Shown: positions 1-12,068, numbered from the stretch's first letter. The stretch: DNA of 64,000 nucleotides from Symbiodinium natans (GCA_905221605.1 CAJNDS010002667.1:22252-86251), one strand, 5' to 3'. Numbers and translations: made by a program. The notes: generated from the letters alone by a model not told the origin.

Positions 1-40
<40 letters not shown>

Positions 41-58
41 GCACACACACGCACACAC
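1..58. repeat. (AC)n microsatellite
   Basis: An almost pure AC dinucleotide tract with a few G substitutions near its end. It opens the window, so its true length is unknown. Confidence 0.95.
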
Positions 59-93
59 CCGCACACACCCACCCGCCCAACGCGCGTGCGCAC

Positions 94-250
94 ATGTGCA
101 TGCACATGCGGATGCACATGCGGATGCACATGTGCATGCACATGTGCATGCACATGCACACACACACAAACAAACAAGCAAGCAAACAAGCAAACAAGCA
201 AGCAAGCAAACAAGCAAACAAAACAAGCAAGCAAGCAAACACAAAGGAAC
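94..250. repeat. Compound CATG/GCAC and CAAG/CAAA simple repeats
   Basis: Positions 94-165 alternate short units of the type GCATGCACATGCG. Positions 166-250 are an imperfect CAAG/CAAA tetranucleotide array. Three overlapping frames are open through it (60-88 codons), as expected for a low-complexity repeat, and I do not treat any of them as a gene. Confidence 0.85.
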
Positions 251-360
251 ACCAAGAAACAAAACTAGATGGCGGACACGCACAAGCGGACAGTCACATG
301 CACCAAAGCCGAGAGAAAAGGATACACGCTGAGCACCAAACAAACACAGGTGTGCGATAG

Positions 361-1295
361 GGAGTAGCAAAGTTGTGAACAGCTTGGGGGTAAGCCTGGA
401 AGCGATCCCGAGGTCCTTCAACTTCTAAAGTCTTCACGACTGGCTTTTGGGTACTTCGCTTAGAGGTTTCTTCTACCGAAGATGCCCTGGAGAAAGCAAG
501 CAGAATCGCGAAGTCTGTGGTTTTAGTGCATCATTATCTGGTGGTTGCTCTGTATTTGTTCGCTTGGGCACTCTTGTCATCCTTGCTTTGGCGCGCTTGA
601 GGGTTTGCTGCTCCCAGCAAAACGTTTGTGTCCCTGATCGGAAGACCTACCAGCAGCAATCATCCCTAGCCCTAGCCAACTCCCAAACCTAAACCTTGAC
701 GGGGCCCCTGCTCTCTCGTGATTGAAGCTCGAGCAGGTCGCAAGCAAAAACCTGGTGATCGGGGTGTACTAACAGCTTGGACGCCGTTGAGTTTGGGATA
801 CAGTGGCCAGCCTGCCAAAAGCCTAAAACCTGACTCGAAATCCCTCACTCCCCAAAACCCTACACCGCAACCCTCAAGAATTGAGGGTTTCGGGGTGTCG
901 AGTCCGGAGTCTTGAACTCAAAGCAACGTAGATTGCCACAGCGCAGTGTCGGTTTACAGTGGCATTTCTGGCGCGGCTGCGAAGTTCGCAGCTCGGCAGA
1001 TTGAAAGCTGTGAGTGAAGAGCAAGTCAAAGAGAATTGCAGGGCCTATTCGTCGCTGTATCGTAGACCTTGACTCCAATTGCACCCTACAGCCTCAAATG
1101 CACAACAGCTTCACTTAGCGCCCCTTTACATGTTGCGCTCAGTACGCGCCAAACGAGGCATGTGCCTGGATCATCGGCTGCTCGGAGTGCTCCTGGCTTG
1201 ATTTTGGGTCTTGGAAGGAAGCTTGATTGACCGCTCCTACGCGGAGCGATCGAAGAATAAGTGCTGACTAAGTCGTGAATGTCCCAGTTTGTCGT
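361..1295. other. No gene recognised
   Basis: Mixed-composition sequence with short open frames that lack protein-like composition. Short telomere-like fragments (for example CCCTACACCGCAACCCTC) occur near 860-890. Nothing else is supported. Confidence 0.5.
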
Positions 1296-1805
1296 TTAGG
1301 ACTCAGGATTTCGAAATTTGGCACTTAGCCTCGTGCCCCGATCCCTGAGGATGAGAGTAGATAGCTTTGTGTGCATAACTTCCTCATGAGTCTTAAATTC
1401 GGGAAGAAACCCGTAACAGAATTCCTGATAACATCGTTTTTTTGGCATAGTTTTTGTCACATTCAGTAAGAAACCCGGACACAACAATTCTGAGAGTGGA
1501 GTTCTGGAACGCAGAAGCAAATGCCGCACCGAGACACCGACGACATCCGAGAATACTGCGAGCAGATATTCGGTATTTTCTGTGTTCTTCGAAGAGCAGC
1601 CCCGCCCAATCAGAAATGCTATTCTGAGTTCTGAGTTCCGCCCTCCTCTTGCCTTTCGCCGAAACTTCAGAACCAGACCGTGGGGGGTGACAGGCAAAGA
1701 TCTCAGAACGGACGCCTGCATCCTGAACCCATGAAGTTCGCAACCTTTATCCACGCATTGTGTCTTCGTTGGACGGTTTTGGGGGTCAGAAGTCACCGGC
1801 GTCAC
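1296..1805 (-). CDS. 169-codon open frame, no known domain
   Basis: One of the longer open frames outside simple repeats. A second minus frame (1393-1743) is also long, so openness alone is weak evidence. The DNA holds an imperfect internal duplication: a segment with the core GGGTTTCTT followed by GAAT occurs twice, near 1410 and 1465. I recognise no family, signal peptide or membrane segment. It could be an exon or simply a long random frame; third-position GC is not clearly raised. Confidence 0.2.
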   Translation of the reverse strand: MTPVTSDPQNRPTKTQCVDKGCELHGFRMQASVLRSLPVTPHGLVLKFRRKARGGRNSELRIAFLIGRGCSSKNTENTEYLLAVFSDVVGVSVRHLLLRSRTPLSELLCPGFLLNVTKTMPKKRCYQEFCYGFLPEFKTHEEVMHTKLSTLILRDRGTRLSAKFRNPES

Positions 1806-2579
1806 GAGCGACCTTCCGGAACGTTTTCTCTCTGTACTTTCTTCTCTTTGATGCGTGCCGTACGAGTTCTCGGGTTCGATTGCGGCCTCATATACTCGAA
1901 AGCCAGATTCAGCAGTCAGCGTGGTACCCTACAGTACTAAGCCTCGATTGAAGCTGGGAGGCTGGAAGCCACGCTGAGGGATTTCCGCAACAAGCTCATC
2001 TGTCTTTTTGTTACCGTCGTCGAGGGAACGACGAACAGGGTACAGGGTTCCTCTCAGAATGCTGTTTTGCAGTGTGTAAGCTTTCTCCGAGAAAAGATGG
2101 ATGTGATAGATTCGAGCCGAAGTCTGTCAAGCATACCTTATATTGTCAAAGCTTGAGCGGCTTACGCAAAAACACAAACCCACATCCAAAATCCTTTGGT
2201 CATCAAGGGCTTCAAGATCATCAGGGGGGTTTGGGTCGACAGCGTGCTTCGGAGTTTCTGGCTTGATGATATTTCGGGGGTTTTGCACAATTTTGGCTTC
2301 TCAAAGTGCATGATATGCTGGCTGGCCTGCATAGTGGAGGCAATCTGCCTCCAAGCGCCTATCAACGTCATCCGGTGTCGGGTGCGACCTTGCAGCGGGG
2401 AATCACGGAGAAAGCACAAACCGAAACCCAAAATTCATCAAAATTCCAGAGTGGTCCGACTAAACTGCAAGGGCCGCATAGGATTGGCGCACACAGGAAG
2501 GGGCGCTTCGCATCCAATCCCGAATCCCAAGCCAATGAAAAAGGATCGATTCCCCCAAAGGTCTAGAACACGAGAGCTT

Positions 2580-2818
2580 AAGGGGATCAGGATTCAGGTT
2601 TAGGATCAGGGCTGTTTTCGTATATGCGCCAAGCATTCACGGACCGGACCTCCCCCTGCCCGCCCCCTGATATCCCTCCCTCAGTGGTTGATGGTGGTTT
2701 GGGTTCAGGGTTTAGGGTTATGCTGTCGGGTTTAGGGAGGGTTCTCACTCTGCGCCCCGTGGTTCATGGTTGGTTACAATTTAAGGTTCAGGTGATTCGT
2801 GGTTGGTTTAGGTTTTAG
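2580..2818. repeat. Scattered degenerate TTTAGGG-type motifs
   Basis: Repeated GGGTTCAGGG, GTTTAGGG and GGTTTAGG fragments lie between 2590 and 2818, irregularly spaced. They match the plant/dinoflagellate telomere unit TTTAGGG with frequent substitutions. They are dispersed traces rather than a tandem array. Confidence 0.6.
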
Positions 2819-2980
2819 GGCATCATTGGTCGATGGATACTCTGGGCATGCATTCTCTGGCGGCACGGACGGAAGCACCGTTCGTGCACGCTCTGGAAAT
2901 GGATGTTCTTCTAGTAGGAAGGACATTAACATCAGAGGAGATCCGAACAGGCCGGTCGATGTTTTCGAAGGGTCATCCAG
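2819..2980 (+). CDS. Candidate internal exon, unknown protein
   Basis: The frame contains MDTLGMHSLAARTEAPFVH and then VLLVGRTLTSEEIRTGRSMF. It ends at a good donor (CAG|GTAACC at 2980/2981). A possible acceptor, TTTTAG, ends at 2818, but it lies in telomere-like sequence. The frame continues to 3144, so the true end is uncertain. No family is recognised and no neighbouring exon could be joined by phase. The opposite strand is also open over part of it. Confidence 0.35.
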
Positions 2981-5125
2981 GTAACCATCTGGATACATTG
3001 TACATATCGATGCGTCCGGCAAGCGTTCCAACAATCCTTAACCAGACTGCTCCAAGTCTGAAACGACGAAACCCCACTACGACATCAACGTGTCAGCCCA
3101 ACAATGCCGACCCCCAAGAACCCCTTAGTGGGAACTTGCAATAGCGCTGCCGCCCTTGGACCACAAACTCCGTGAGCCCAACTGCTAGCCGCCGCCAGCT
3201 CCCGCAATGCAGCCAGTGAGGCTTCCTTCAATTTTCAGCTCCAACTTTCAGGCTTTGGAACTTGGGACATACGTGGCGAGTTCCTGTTGTGGGTTGGGGT
3301 CTGCAGACCTTCATTATTTCTGTGAGTAGATTTCTGGTTTCCGTACACCCCATAATATGATGTCTGGCGGACCCCTCGAAAACCAAAAACAATTACTGTT
3401 AGGCCTGAAAGAGTGATTCCTTCATGCTGTTCGAAGAATGTGCTCCAATGTGGATGCTCCCCTCGTACTTCTATCAGGCGCGACGAGAAATGGATTGAAT
3501 TCACATCAGTCCGCCAAAATGCGAGTCACCCCGTTGTACCAACTGCAATTACGCTCACAGATGTCTTCCCAGTGTGTGACACACCCATCTTCACATCTTC
3601 CAGAAGCACATCTGAAAGCGCTGTAGACTCGCGGTGCAGCGAGCCTAAACATTATCCGCGCGGGTCAAGCTTTCATGTAACATTTTCCAGTCCCCCTTTG
3701 CCGGCTCAAAGCCATCAATGATGAAAGGGTGCCTGAAGCTCCGCATCGTCGTGGAAAGTCCGGAGGGACTTGGTCAAAAGCTCGAGGACGCCGCGCGCGG
3801 TGCTCCTGCAGTGCAGATTCCCAAGCCATCCAAATAGCTGTCCCTGAACCCCAAAGGGCCCAACCCTTAAAACACATCAGCATCCTGACGCCTTTTAGCC
3901 TTTCAGCTCTGGGAGCCCTGAGCCGCTCCAAACCTACCTGGACCCACTCCTGCTGAAGGTTCACGATGCTTTGGATTTAGGCCTTGGGATCTAAGGAGCT
4001 ACAAAACCTGCAGCCCGATTCACTTTCTCCACAAGCAAAGGTCGTGGGTGCCGATTGAAGGAGGCGCCGTAGAGCTGCTGCCATGAACGAAACCCAAGGC
4101 CGTCCCTGAAGCTCAAACTGAAGAGCCTGACATCCGAGCCACCGGAGGTTGAACTATGACACCATTCAATGTCCCTGGGGCTTCAAGCCCAACAGCTGAA
4201 GCACAACGCTTGAAAAGCGTTTTATGCGTCCCCATCCCCACCGGGGTCTACAGTAGGGCGGGGTTTTGGAAGTCAGGCACAGAACCCCCCACCCCCCCCC
4301 GTAGGCTTGTGGGGTTCAGGCAAAAGGTCTAGGGCTCGGGGTTTGTGACTTTTTCTGACAACCAGCGGCTTGAGAGTGAGTCTCGGGTTAAGTACAGGCC
4401 GAAAGTGACAAGTGGACGGCCGTTAGGGTTGGAGTACGGGGTTCCGGGGCTTGGGACTTGGGGTCTCGAACGGTGCCTTTTAAACATAGGCTTAGTGTGC
4501 ACAGGCTTGACCTTTGGGAAGTTTTTGAAAAAATACTACTGGGCTGTACGATGTCATACTTCCAGGGGTCTACTTCTACGCAAGCTGCAGCTGCGGCCCC
4601 TCCCCAAACCCTGCACCCTGTAGCCCCGCAGCCCCGAAGATTGTACCCTAAATCCGAAAATGCTGCACCATCACCTAGTGAAGATGAAATTTAGGGACTA
4701 CAGTTCATCCACTTCGGGGGGTGCAGGGTTGGGGGGTCAGGGCGGCTGGCAGAGTCTAGAGTTCAGAATCAAGGCCCTGTCTTTGGCTGAGGGCTTGAGG
4801 GCTTCTGGAGTTGAGGGTCTTGGTAGGGTACCCAAACAAAGACCACTGAGCATCTCAAGGCATTCACACCCCCCTGGAGCAGGGCTTCGGCTGAACAAAT
4901 TTCCGATACTCCGATATGAATGCTAGGGTTTCGGGGCGGCATAGGGTTGCCGGGTCATGAAGATGTAGTAGTGTGCTTGTTTGCGTTGTATGTAGGATAA
5001 CTCTCTTCGCTGGGATTTACGAGTTTGCAGCTTCTGGGAACGGAGTCTTGCGTGTAGGTCTACGCTTTGAAGCTAGAGGTTTTGAAGAAAATGCAAGGAC
5101 ATCGACCACGAGCCACATGTTTGTC
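2981..5125. other. No gene supported; poly-C and telomere-like traces
   Basis: Only short open frames with irregular composition. There is a C-rich run at about 4286-4301 and scattered GGGTTTAGGG-like fragments between 4300 and 4960. I see no convincing exon. Confidence 0.45.
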
Positions 5126-5923
5126 TCAATATTTGATGAAGGGCACATGATGGCACAGCGCAAGAAGTAGTACGAGCTTGGGCGAGCAACATCGGAGTCC
5201 AATGATGCGCAAGGAGCCAAAGGCATGACGTCCCCGTACAGTATCAGACGTGTGCTCCAATGCCCCAACAGCTGAAAAGTTGCTTAAAGCTGCTTCGTGG
5301 TTAGGTTCTTCTTCGGTCGGACTCGGCTCTTCGGCTGCCGCAAAAAAAAAACCTCGAGAAAGCCGCGCAGCCCCGCCCCAAATTGGGAGCGCATTCGAGA
5401 CTTCGAGAGCGCTCGATTTCAGTGCATCTCTGACCTTCGGATTGTCGAGAGGGAACGGAATTCGCACGGAATAGAAAATATGCTCCCCAAGTCTCTCCAG
5501 TTTTGGAGAGATGCAGAGAGCACTTGCGGAGAGCACTTGCGGAGAGCACTTGCGGAGCACTGAGCCCTCTGCCCCACCAGCAAGGCTCGAGCACCGGCCG
5601 CCTGAGGTGGCCCCCCCCCCCTCCCTCCCCTCCCCATTATGTTCGTTCTTTTCATCATCTTTCCGGGGCTTGGGTTTTGCATGTGTATGGTTTCTGGGGC
5701 AGGGGGCACTGCTCAAATGGCCCGGGAAACCGGCGCATCCCGGCCCCTCTGAACACGCACAAAAGCCCAAACGATGCTCGGAACATGGCTCTATCGACGG
5801 CAGGCCACCGGCGAAGATCTCCGCATTCGCGGCGATCTCCTGAAAGTTCCTTCTGCAACCTTTGTCGTCTCTAGCATCTGAAGCGCTGGAACCTGCGTGA
5901 TGTGTGTTGCTAGAAAGGGGCAT
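5126..5923 (-). CDS. 265-codon open frame, doubtful gene
   Basis: The longest open frame in the window that is not mainly low complexity. The translation is uneven: it has repeats of the type LRKCSPQVLSAS that come from a 13 bp tandem repeat, and several Cys- or Gly-rich stretches. Two other minus frames and two plus frames are open over the same DNA, which suggests that GC-rich composition, not selection, keeps it open. No domain recognised. It could include a real exon in its 3' part (near DNPKVRDALKSSALEVSNAL). Confidence 0.25.
   Translation of the reverse strand: MPLSSNTHHAGSSASDARDDKGCRRNFQEIAANAEIFAGGLPSIEPCSEHRLGFCACSEGPGCAGFPGHLSSAPCPRNHTHAKPKPRKDDEKNEHNGEGREGGGATSGGRCSSLAGGAEGSVLRKCSPQVLSASALCISPKLERLGEHIFYSVRIPFPLDNPKVRDALKSSALEVSNALPIWGGAARLSRGFFFAAAEEPSPTEEEPNHEAALSNFSAVGALEHTSDTVRGRHAFGSLRIIGLRCCSPKLVLLLALCHHVPFIKY
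5517..5560. repeat. 13 bp minisatellite, about 3 copies
   Basis: The unit CACTTGCGGAGAG is repeated almost exactly three times. Confidence 0.85.
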
Positions 5924-7014
5924 GTTCGCTGCACCGCCCCCAACACCTCTACGCCTTCAGAATGCCTTCGGGGGTTCGCTCTCAAGGCTGCATATCTAAG
6001 TGCTTAGCCAAGGCCAAACGGGAAGCTGTGCATGACACTTTGGTGCTTTTGTTTCGCCTGGGCTTTGAATACGTGGTTGGCAGGTTCTGATGTTTAGTTA
6101 TTCGGCAAGGGGTTTAGGAGTCGCAAAAAGGTGATGTCAAACGTCACGAGAAGGAATGTCCGTGCGCTGGATGCGCGCCTGAGGCTTTGCGTGGGCAGGT
6201 CCTGTATCCAGTCATTCCAGTCCCAGACAACCTTTAAAACAGAGCACGGCCCTCAGCCTTGACAAGCTCTGGACTTCCCGAACTAGAGCGTGGTGCAGGG
6301 GGAAAAGGTGCGTGAAAGCTTTAAGTCAATCTGAACAGGCCCTCGAACCAAAGCGAACCAAGGTGGACTCAGAAACTGGCTGTCGAGTCCAGTCTGTGCA
6401 TTTAGAGACTAGTGCTTAGGAGTTTAGGATCGTCGTCCACAGCGTGTGCCCGATACACTCTCCACCGACCTTGAAGGGATTTGCAAAAGCCTCAGCTCCA
6501 GATAGGCTTCGGAACTTGAGCGGCTGGGGTGCCTCGGCCCTAGGCAAGAAAAAGCCCTTTTGAATGCTCTTCAGCTGCGCAGACCAACGCAGACAGGCAC
6601 GTGCCCAGCCCCCGAGTGCCACGGGATTGGCATTGGCAAGCAAAAGCGCGCGATTCATCGACTCAGAGCACTTCGAGCACTGCCGTACTCAGCTGACAAT
6701 CTGTGTAACGTTCCTCTTTCAAACTCTCCTCTCCTCTCTTTCTCGCTCTCTCTCTGCCCCCGGTATGGGCCATACGTTAGGAGCATACAGAACTGGATTG
6801 AAAAAGTATCACCCGCAGGGCAATTCTGTACTAGCCTGTTCGCGAAGGCACGCCATATCTACAATCGCTATGATGCCAGCTGCAGCGTCTGAGTAAAAAA
6901 CGAAGCTGCAGTGCAGATTCAGTTTGGGTTTGCTCAGGGGCCCCGAATCAAACCAAATCCCTTAGGCCAGATCCCCCAATAGCACTATTCAGTTAGCAGG
7001 CGCCCTGTGGATCT
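5924..7014. other. No gene supported
   Basis: A C/T-rich low-complexity stretch lies at 6720-6763. Other frames are short and unconvincing. Confidence 0.45.
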
Positions 7015-7482
7015 TTGGATCTTTACATGACCTCTGCTGTACTAACAGATGCTAACACCAACCGATTGCTTCTGTTCTCTTTTGAAGCCTACGCCAACAG
7101 GTGGGCCAGCGGTAATTCCAAAGTCAGGTTCCCCAAGAATCTCTTTGCGAATCGGGTTGGGTTGCAACAAATCTTTCCCAAGCCTCGAAGCAAGCCCAAA
7201 CTTTTGGCACTGTCTCCGGTGGAGAGGCTGCTCTCATTCATTCAAGATGACCCCTTGGGGGCAATGCAGGAGCATGCAGAACTTCCAGCCACAAACTTCC
7301 CGAACCTCTGCCTCATCTTTGGGTTCCTAATGGTTTCCTTTGTGAACTCTACTCGATCCACAACCCGGTCGGAGGACCACAGCTCTTTTTGGGATCTACT
7401 GCAGAAGTTCGGGCCCGCGGGGCTTGGCATTGCGCTTGGTCGGGCTGCTCACATCAACGACAATGGGCACAGCCACCTATGA
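7015..7482 (+). CDS. Candidate coding frame, 155 codons, unknown protein
   Basis: The open frame has an internal ATG at 7027 and reads as a balanced globular protein: NRLLLFSFEAYANRW, then SPVERLLSFIQDDPLGAMQE, a hydrophobic NLCLIFGFLMVSFVN, and FWDLLQKFGPAGLGIALG before a TGA at 7480-7482. The hydrophobic stretch could be a short membrane segment. Codons lean to G/C in the third position. Part of the opposite strand is also open. I recognise no family. The whole frame or only an internal exon of it may be real. Confidence 0.4.
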   Translation: MDLYMTSAVLTDANTNRLLLFSFEAYANRWASGNSKVRFPKNLFANRVGLQQIFPKPRSKPKLLALSPVERLLSFIQDDPLGAMQEHAELPATNFPNLCLIFGFLMVSFVNSTRSTTRSEDHSSFWDLLQKFGPAGLGIALGRAAHINDNGHSHL

Positions 7483-9220
7483 GGGCTGCAGAGGTCAGGG
7501 GGGTGGAGGTGTGCGGGCTGGGGGTGGGGGTTGAAGGGAGAGATTTCGGGTCACTCTGTACGGCTCAGCAGCGAAACGCCTGCCGACATGAAAATAAGTT
7601 TTCCCCGAAGTGGATGAGAATGTGGTTTAGGGCTTGTTGCAGGCTTTAGAGGCTGAGGGTGAGATGGAAGTCGAAATTCTCAGGAGCTCGAGCTGAGTCC
7701 AAGTATCCAAAATCACTGCCTACTGGTGACGGCAGAGAGTTCACGGCACTCTTGCAACTGTCAGGAACATCAACTTTGTGTTGAAAGTGCGGAAGTCTTA
7801 CTCGAGACTCTGCAAGCAATGTTTCATAGCAAGCGGCCAACATGTTGGAACCCCGGTAGCTGGCACCTTGCCAATCTGCACTTTGTCATCCGCAGCCCAG
7901 CTCAAGGAGCTCAAGGCTTCCTGGTGCGGGCTTGTTGGGTCACTCCAGTCTTTTAAGCGTCTTGGACCCTAGGATTCTGAAGGCAATGCAAGACATACCA
8001 GCGCCACCAGGAAGGAGCGTGCTCATCGAGTGTGAATGCCCAAAACAGAGAGACAAGCTGCATCCGGACCATACGCTAGGGTCACTGGAACATTCGGGCG
8101 CTGCAAAGTGAAAACTGAGCTTCTTCAACAGACCTCAGGCGCTGTCTTCTTATGTGTTTTTCTGAGCTTCTCAAGCTTCAGAGCGCATGCGAGACTCGAG
8201 AATCATACGGGTGCGTAGCATGATTCATGGTCAACCGTTTCAGTTGCTTGCAGACGACTCGCGCGGTGTATGCTTAGCAAACCACATGCAGTTCTTAACA
8301 ACTTCGACACATCTTTTAGCACAAATTGACTTTCAAGATCTTCGCCTTGCGCTTAGGAAGGTATGGGTTTCGAAAACTGAAGTCTTTTCTGCGTTTGTTG
8401 GCCATTCTGGGTTTGTTTAGCTCTACAGTCGAGGCTTTATTTGTGTGAATCTGGAAAAGGCTTAAGCCCACTTCAGCCCTTAAGACTAGCAAGAGTACAA
8501 AATCATAGTTAGGCAGGCTGCAGGTTCCTGAACAAGCTACTGCTGCCCAGAAATCCGAGGAATCTTTCATGGCACAAAGTATACCGAAGAAACTCAATGA
8601 AAAAAAAACATGTCAAAGAAGTCATGGTAAACAGGCAGGCAGAGTGGGGAATTCGGGAAGAAGCCTGGGAGAATTCCGGGGGGGGGGGTCGGGGGTCGGG
8701 GGAACTCTCGGCACAAACCTGGGAACCCAGAGAGGTGTCCTGGCTGAGCTCACCGACCCAAAAGAGCGGCTCTGTGGGTGGCGGGATGCCATAGGCCTGG
8801 CGCTGAGCTCTTAGAGCCCTGGCGCTCTTGGCAGACGGTTCGGAATGGTTCGGGCGGTTTGGACTGGGATGTGGTGGTTCTGGGAGAGTCTAGCTAAACA
8901 TTTTTTAACCATGTCGAGTTTCCTGGTTCGGGGTCTTGGGCCTTGGCTTTTTTGTGGGAGTCTGGGGTTCGAAGCCATGGTTCTGCAGAGCTCCCATGTG
9001 CATCTGCAAGCCCTGCCCTACGCGGGTCTCCCTAAATCTGGTTGCTTTGGGGGCTGGAGGTTCTGTGGTTCTTGAAGATCTGGATCACGGGAAGTGTTTA
9101 CGGTTTAGGGCCGTTCGACGGTTTCACAATTCTCCCATACACCCCAAACCCACACACACCAAACTATCCCCCCAAACTTTGACCCTCAAGTGGCCCATGT
9201 GCGCCCTGAACATCCCACAG
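7483..9220. other. No gene supported; G-rich tract
   Basis: A poly-G tract lies at about 8680-8700. Several short frames occur on both strands, none with clear splice sites or protein-like composition. Confidence 0.4.
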
Positions 9221-9336
9221 ATGCCCTTCGAAGCGCCCGTCGGTCCTTGCAGAAGTCAGGGTACCTGATCGTCACTTTCTGCAACCTTGAAGGTGGACAT
9301 GGCCGGAGGAATAAGTCATCAGAATTTAATGTTAAG
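9221..9336 (+). CDS. Candidate 116 bp internal exon
   Basis: Bounded by an acceptor (CATCCCACAG at 9211-9220) and a strong donor (GTTAAG|GTAAGG at 9336/9337). It starts with two bases of a split codon and then reads in one frame through SLQKSGYLIVTFCNLEGGHG to the donor. The reverse strand is also open but serine- and leucine-rich, typical of antisense reading. Partner exons were not identified and the family is unknown. Confidence 0.4.
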
Positions 9337-10963
9337 GTAAGGGCCTCGTCCGACACAAATGCAGATAAGCCTTCATCCGGCTCTGTGCGAAATAAGAAGG
9401 TTTCTGCAGCAAAGGGGCAGCTGGGCTGACAACTCCAAGGCAACCAGAAAGTTGTCCTGCCAAAGCTCGGGTACGGAAGTCGGCATGGGCATTGGCAAGT
9501 CGCTTGTCAGGGGGATCCGGGCCTTAGGAATCGTCGGGGGACGGAGGAGTCGGTGCTCAAAACGCATGGCTGCACTTCACATGAAAACACCTCTCTCTCT
9601 CTCTCTCTCTCACTTCAAGGTATCTCGTGTCTTCCAGAGTGGGGGGTCACATCCTCGAAGCCGAGCCTATTTGCAGGGTTTCGGCAGGCGCGTGTTTCGG
9701 AGATTTTCGGGGATCAATTCGATGCTTTCGAAGACTTCGTTGTGATTAGGCAGGGATTGGTTTAACAGGCTGTTGAAGCTGCAGGTTGTCGGGGCTAACT
9801 CCGACAAGCGTACAGGATTCAGGCTCAGTTGCTGATTGCAGAGACATCTGCATGGGTGGTTTAAGGCTGTAGGATACTGACTTGAGGTTTCCATAAACTG
9901 CAGACTATAGCTAGGGCTTTAGGTTAAAATGAGTCGGGTTGAGGTAGAGGCTTGCGCTAAAGCTGCTCGTGTCCGCTTTTGGATGCCCAGGAATGACAGC
10001 ATCTGTCCTGATTCCTTGTCTCGGATGTGACCTCCGCACTGCAAGAAGTTTGGAGTATGGGGCTAGTGCAAGTTTGGGTATCAAGCTGAAGGTCTCGAGG
10101 TACAGATGTTCAGAAAGGGGATCTACCTGCAGGTAGCAAAGCCTGAAGCCAGCCAAGCTACATGCTTGCAGTCAAGTGCCCAAGTATAAGCTTTGCAAGC
10201 ATTCGACGCAAAAGCTTACTCAACCCTAGCACCCTAAACCCTGCTAAGAATGACGTGCCCTTTCGGAGCCACTCTCAGGCTTCACAAGACTTGCACATGC
10301 CAAAGCCGACTTACGCCACTTGGTCAGGATGTTGTAAGATCACATGTCTCAGTTGAGCAACGTTGACACGATGGCGTGCTCGAGCGGCTCAGCTGTCCAA
10401 TCCAATGAGCTCTATCGCATATAGAGGCGTAGTTTATTTACACTTGGAGCAAGCCTTGCAGAACTAGATCCCTGAAGGAAACTGAACTCATGTATCACAA
10501 AGACAGGCTTGAAGTATCTAGAGAGTCTCGCACAAACCTTCTGAATCCAACAACATTTCAACCCTCACAGCCCACAGCCCTCGCATCCTCAATGTCAATT
10601 CTGCAAAATTTCCGAAGACACACACACACACAAACACACAAAGCGCAGGCATTGCCGACAAGCAAACAAAATAACTATAACTATACTTTGCTCAGCCAGG
10701 GACTGCCAGCATCAGGTGCACGGGGGCTTCGCCACGATCGCCCTCGCTCAATTTCTCTCTTGTTTCTTTCTTGACTTTTGCTTCTTGTGTTTGCATTTTC
10801 TCTCCCTCTCTCTCTCTCTCTCTGCGGGCTTGGTGTTCTCGGTTTGGGTGTTTAGGGTGTAAAGTCTGAGGTGTGGGATTCGGGAGTCAGGCCTCATAGA
10901 TGGTACGGAGCTTCGGATGCTGTCAGGCTTCGGAGTGTACTGATATCAGGAGCTGGGGGCTGC
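9337..10963. other. No gene supported; CT and CA tracts
   Basis: Holds (CT)n at 9591-9611 and 10803-10822 and a short CA-rich tract at 10618-10640. Telomere-like fragments occur near 10220 and 10850. No convincing exon. Confidence 0.4.
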
Positions 10964-11441
10964 TTAAGAATCAGGGTTCCGGGTCTTGCGCTCAGGGCTT
11001 TGGGTTCTCGGTGTAAGGGAAGCTTTAAGGTAAGACTCGGCGTTGCCGCCTTCCTGTAAGGCACATCTCTCGATGCTGCTTATTGACCTCGACATGGCCG
11101 CTGCCACGGCCCCGCAGCCGAATCTTGGCACCTTGGTGGCAAAGACGCTGAAAGATTTACGGCGTAGGGCGGTTTTGTGGGCGTCAACCCGGCTGCCCCG
11201 CCTGTCTCCTCGTAGATGCGCTTTGTGTTGGCCCCACCGTGGCCTGGTGTTTGCGGGGCATGTGTCGGGTTTGAGCACGTGGATCTGCTGCAATGCTTTC
11301 AGCTCTTCTTTCCATTTCTGTCCCAACCTGAGTGTGCACTTTGCAACAGTTACGGGCAACTACAGGATTCAGGTGCATGGCATCCGAAGTCCAAAATCAG
11401 GGCTCAGAGTTTTGATCTCAGCCCGCAAGCAGTGGGATTGA
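10964..11441. CDS. Coding-like segment, strand undecided
   Basis: Both strands carry long, plausible frames here. Minus (10964-11359) reads QKWKEELKALQQIHVLKPD and later FGCGAVAAAMSRSISSIE. Plus (11043-11441) reads MAAATAPQPNLGTLVAKTLK. Both have raised third-position GC. The lysine/arginine-rich minus product looks slightly more natural, but I cannot decide. No family recognised. Confidence 0.3.
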
Positions 11442-11756
11442 TGTGACACATCTGATCTGTCAATATCTGACATCATCTGACCGAAGCCCAGCCGAGCCCA
11501 AGGACCCAGGTCCTAAACCCGAAATTGCCTTCAAGGCACCTTCAAAACCCCTCTCACCGTCAAACTTCAAGCGCCCTCAACCCACAACAAAGCATCACAA
11601 CGATTTTTTGGGCTTCAGGGCATGTTGGACTATCTTCAACTCCAGCGTGCCCGACTCAAGGATTTCAACTCAGAGTTGTTCGGTGTCGCTTAACAGGGTA
11701 TTCTGGGCTGTAGAGAGTGAGTGGGGCTTTGGCTCTTAAGACTCAGATTTGGATTT

Positions 11757-11878
11757 GGGGCCCCAAGGTCGTACACTAGCTTCCAGACTTCCAGTGGGCC
11801 TATGAGCTTCTTGTTGACGTCGAAACCATTCCGGAGCATCACGGGGTCAATGAAGAAATGGCACCAGATCTTCTGTCC
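11757..11878 (-). CDS. Candidate internal exon, unknown globular protein
   Basis: Begins after a good acceptor (CAGCATCCCAG, exon from 11878) and reads GQKIWCHFFIDPVMLRNGF, then DVNKKLIGPLEVWKLVYDLG. By hand, about 80% of codons end in G or C, well above the local background, and the composition is that of a folded protein. The 3' end is uncertain: no clear donor follows, though GTGTAC at the VYDL codons is possible. It lies downstream of, and on the same strand as, the charged coding region at 12.5-13.9 kb and may be part of that gene. No family recognised. Confidence 0.45.
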
Positions 11879-12022
11879 CTGGGATGCTGCGGAATTGAGC
11901 CATGGCACAGAATCTAATGGATTGGGCTCTTCAGCTTTGGGTTTAACCTGTCCCTGGCTTCGAATCCTGAACCTGCCACTGCATTTGGACCTCCAAATCA
12001 TCTCTCTCTCCCTCTTTCTCTG

Positions 12023-12068
12023 TCTTCTTCTTCTTCTTCTTCTTCTTCTTCTTCTTCTTCTTCTTCTT
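12023..12068. repeat. (TTC)n microsatellite
   Basis: About 14 TTC units following a CT-rich stretch at 11998-12022. On the minus strand it would read as GAA repeats. Confidence 0.95.

Noticed and set aside
1868-1880. GGGTTCGATTGC, resembling a tRNA T-arm box
   Set aside because: No matching A box, acceptor stem or anticodon arm could be found around it. The same holds for other GTTCGA motifs in the window.
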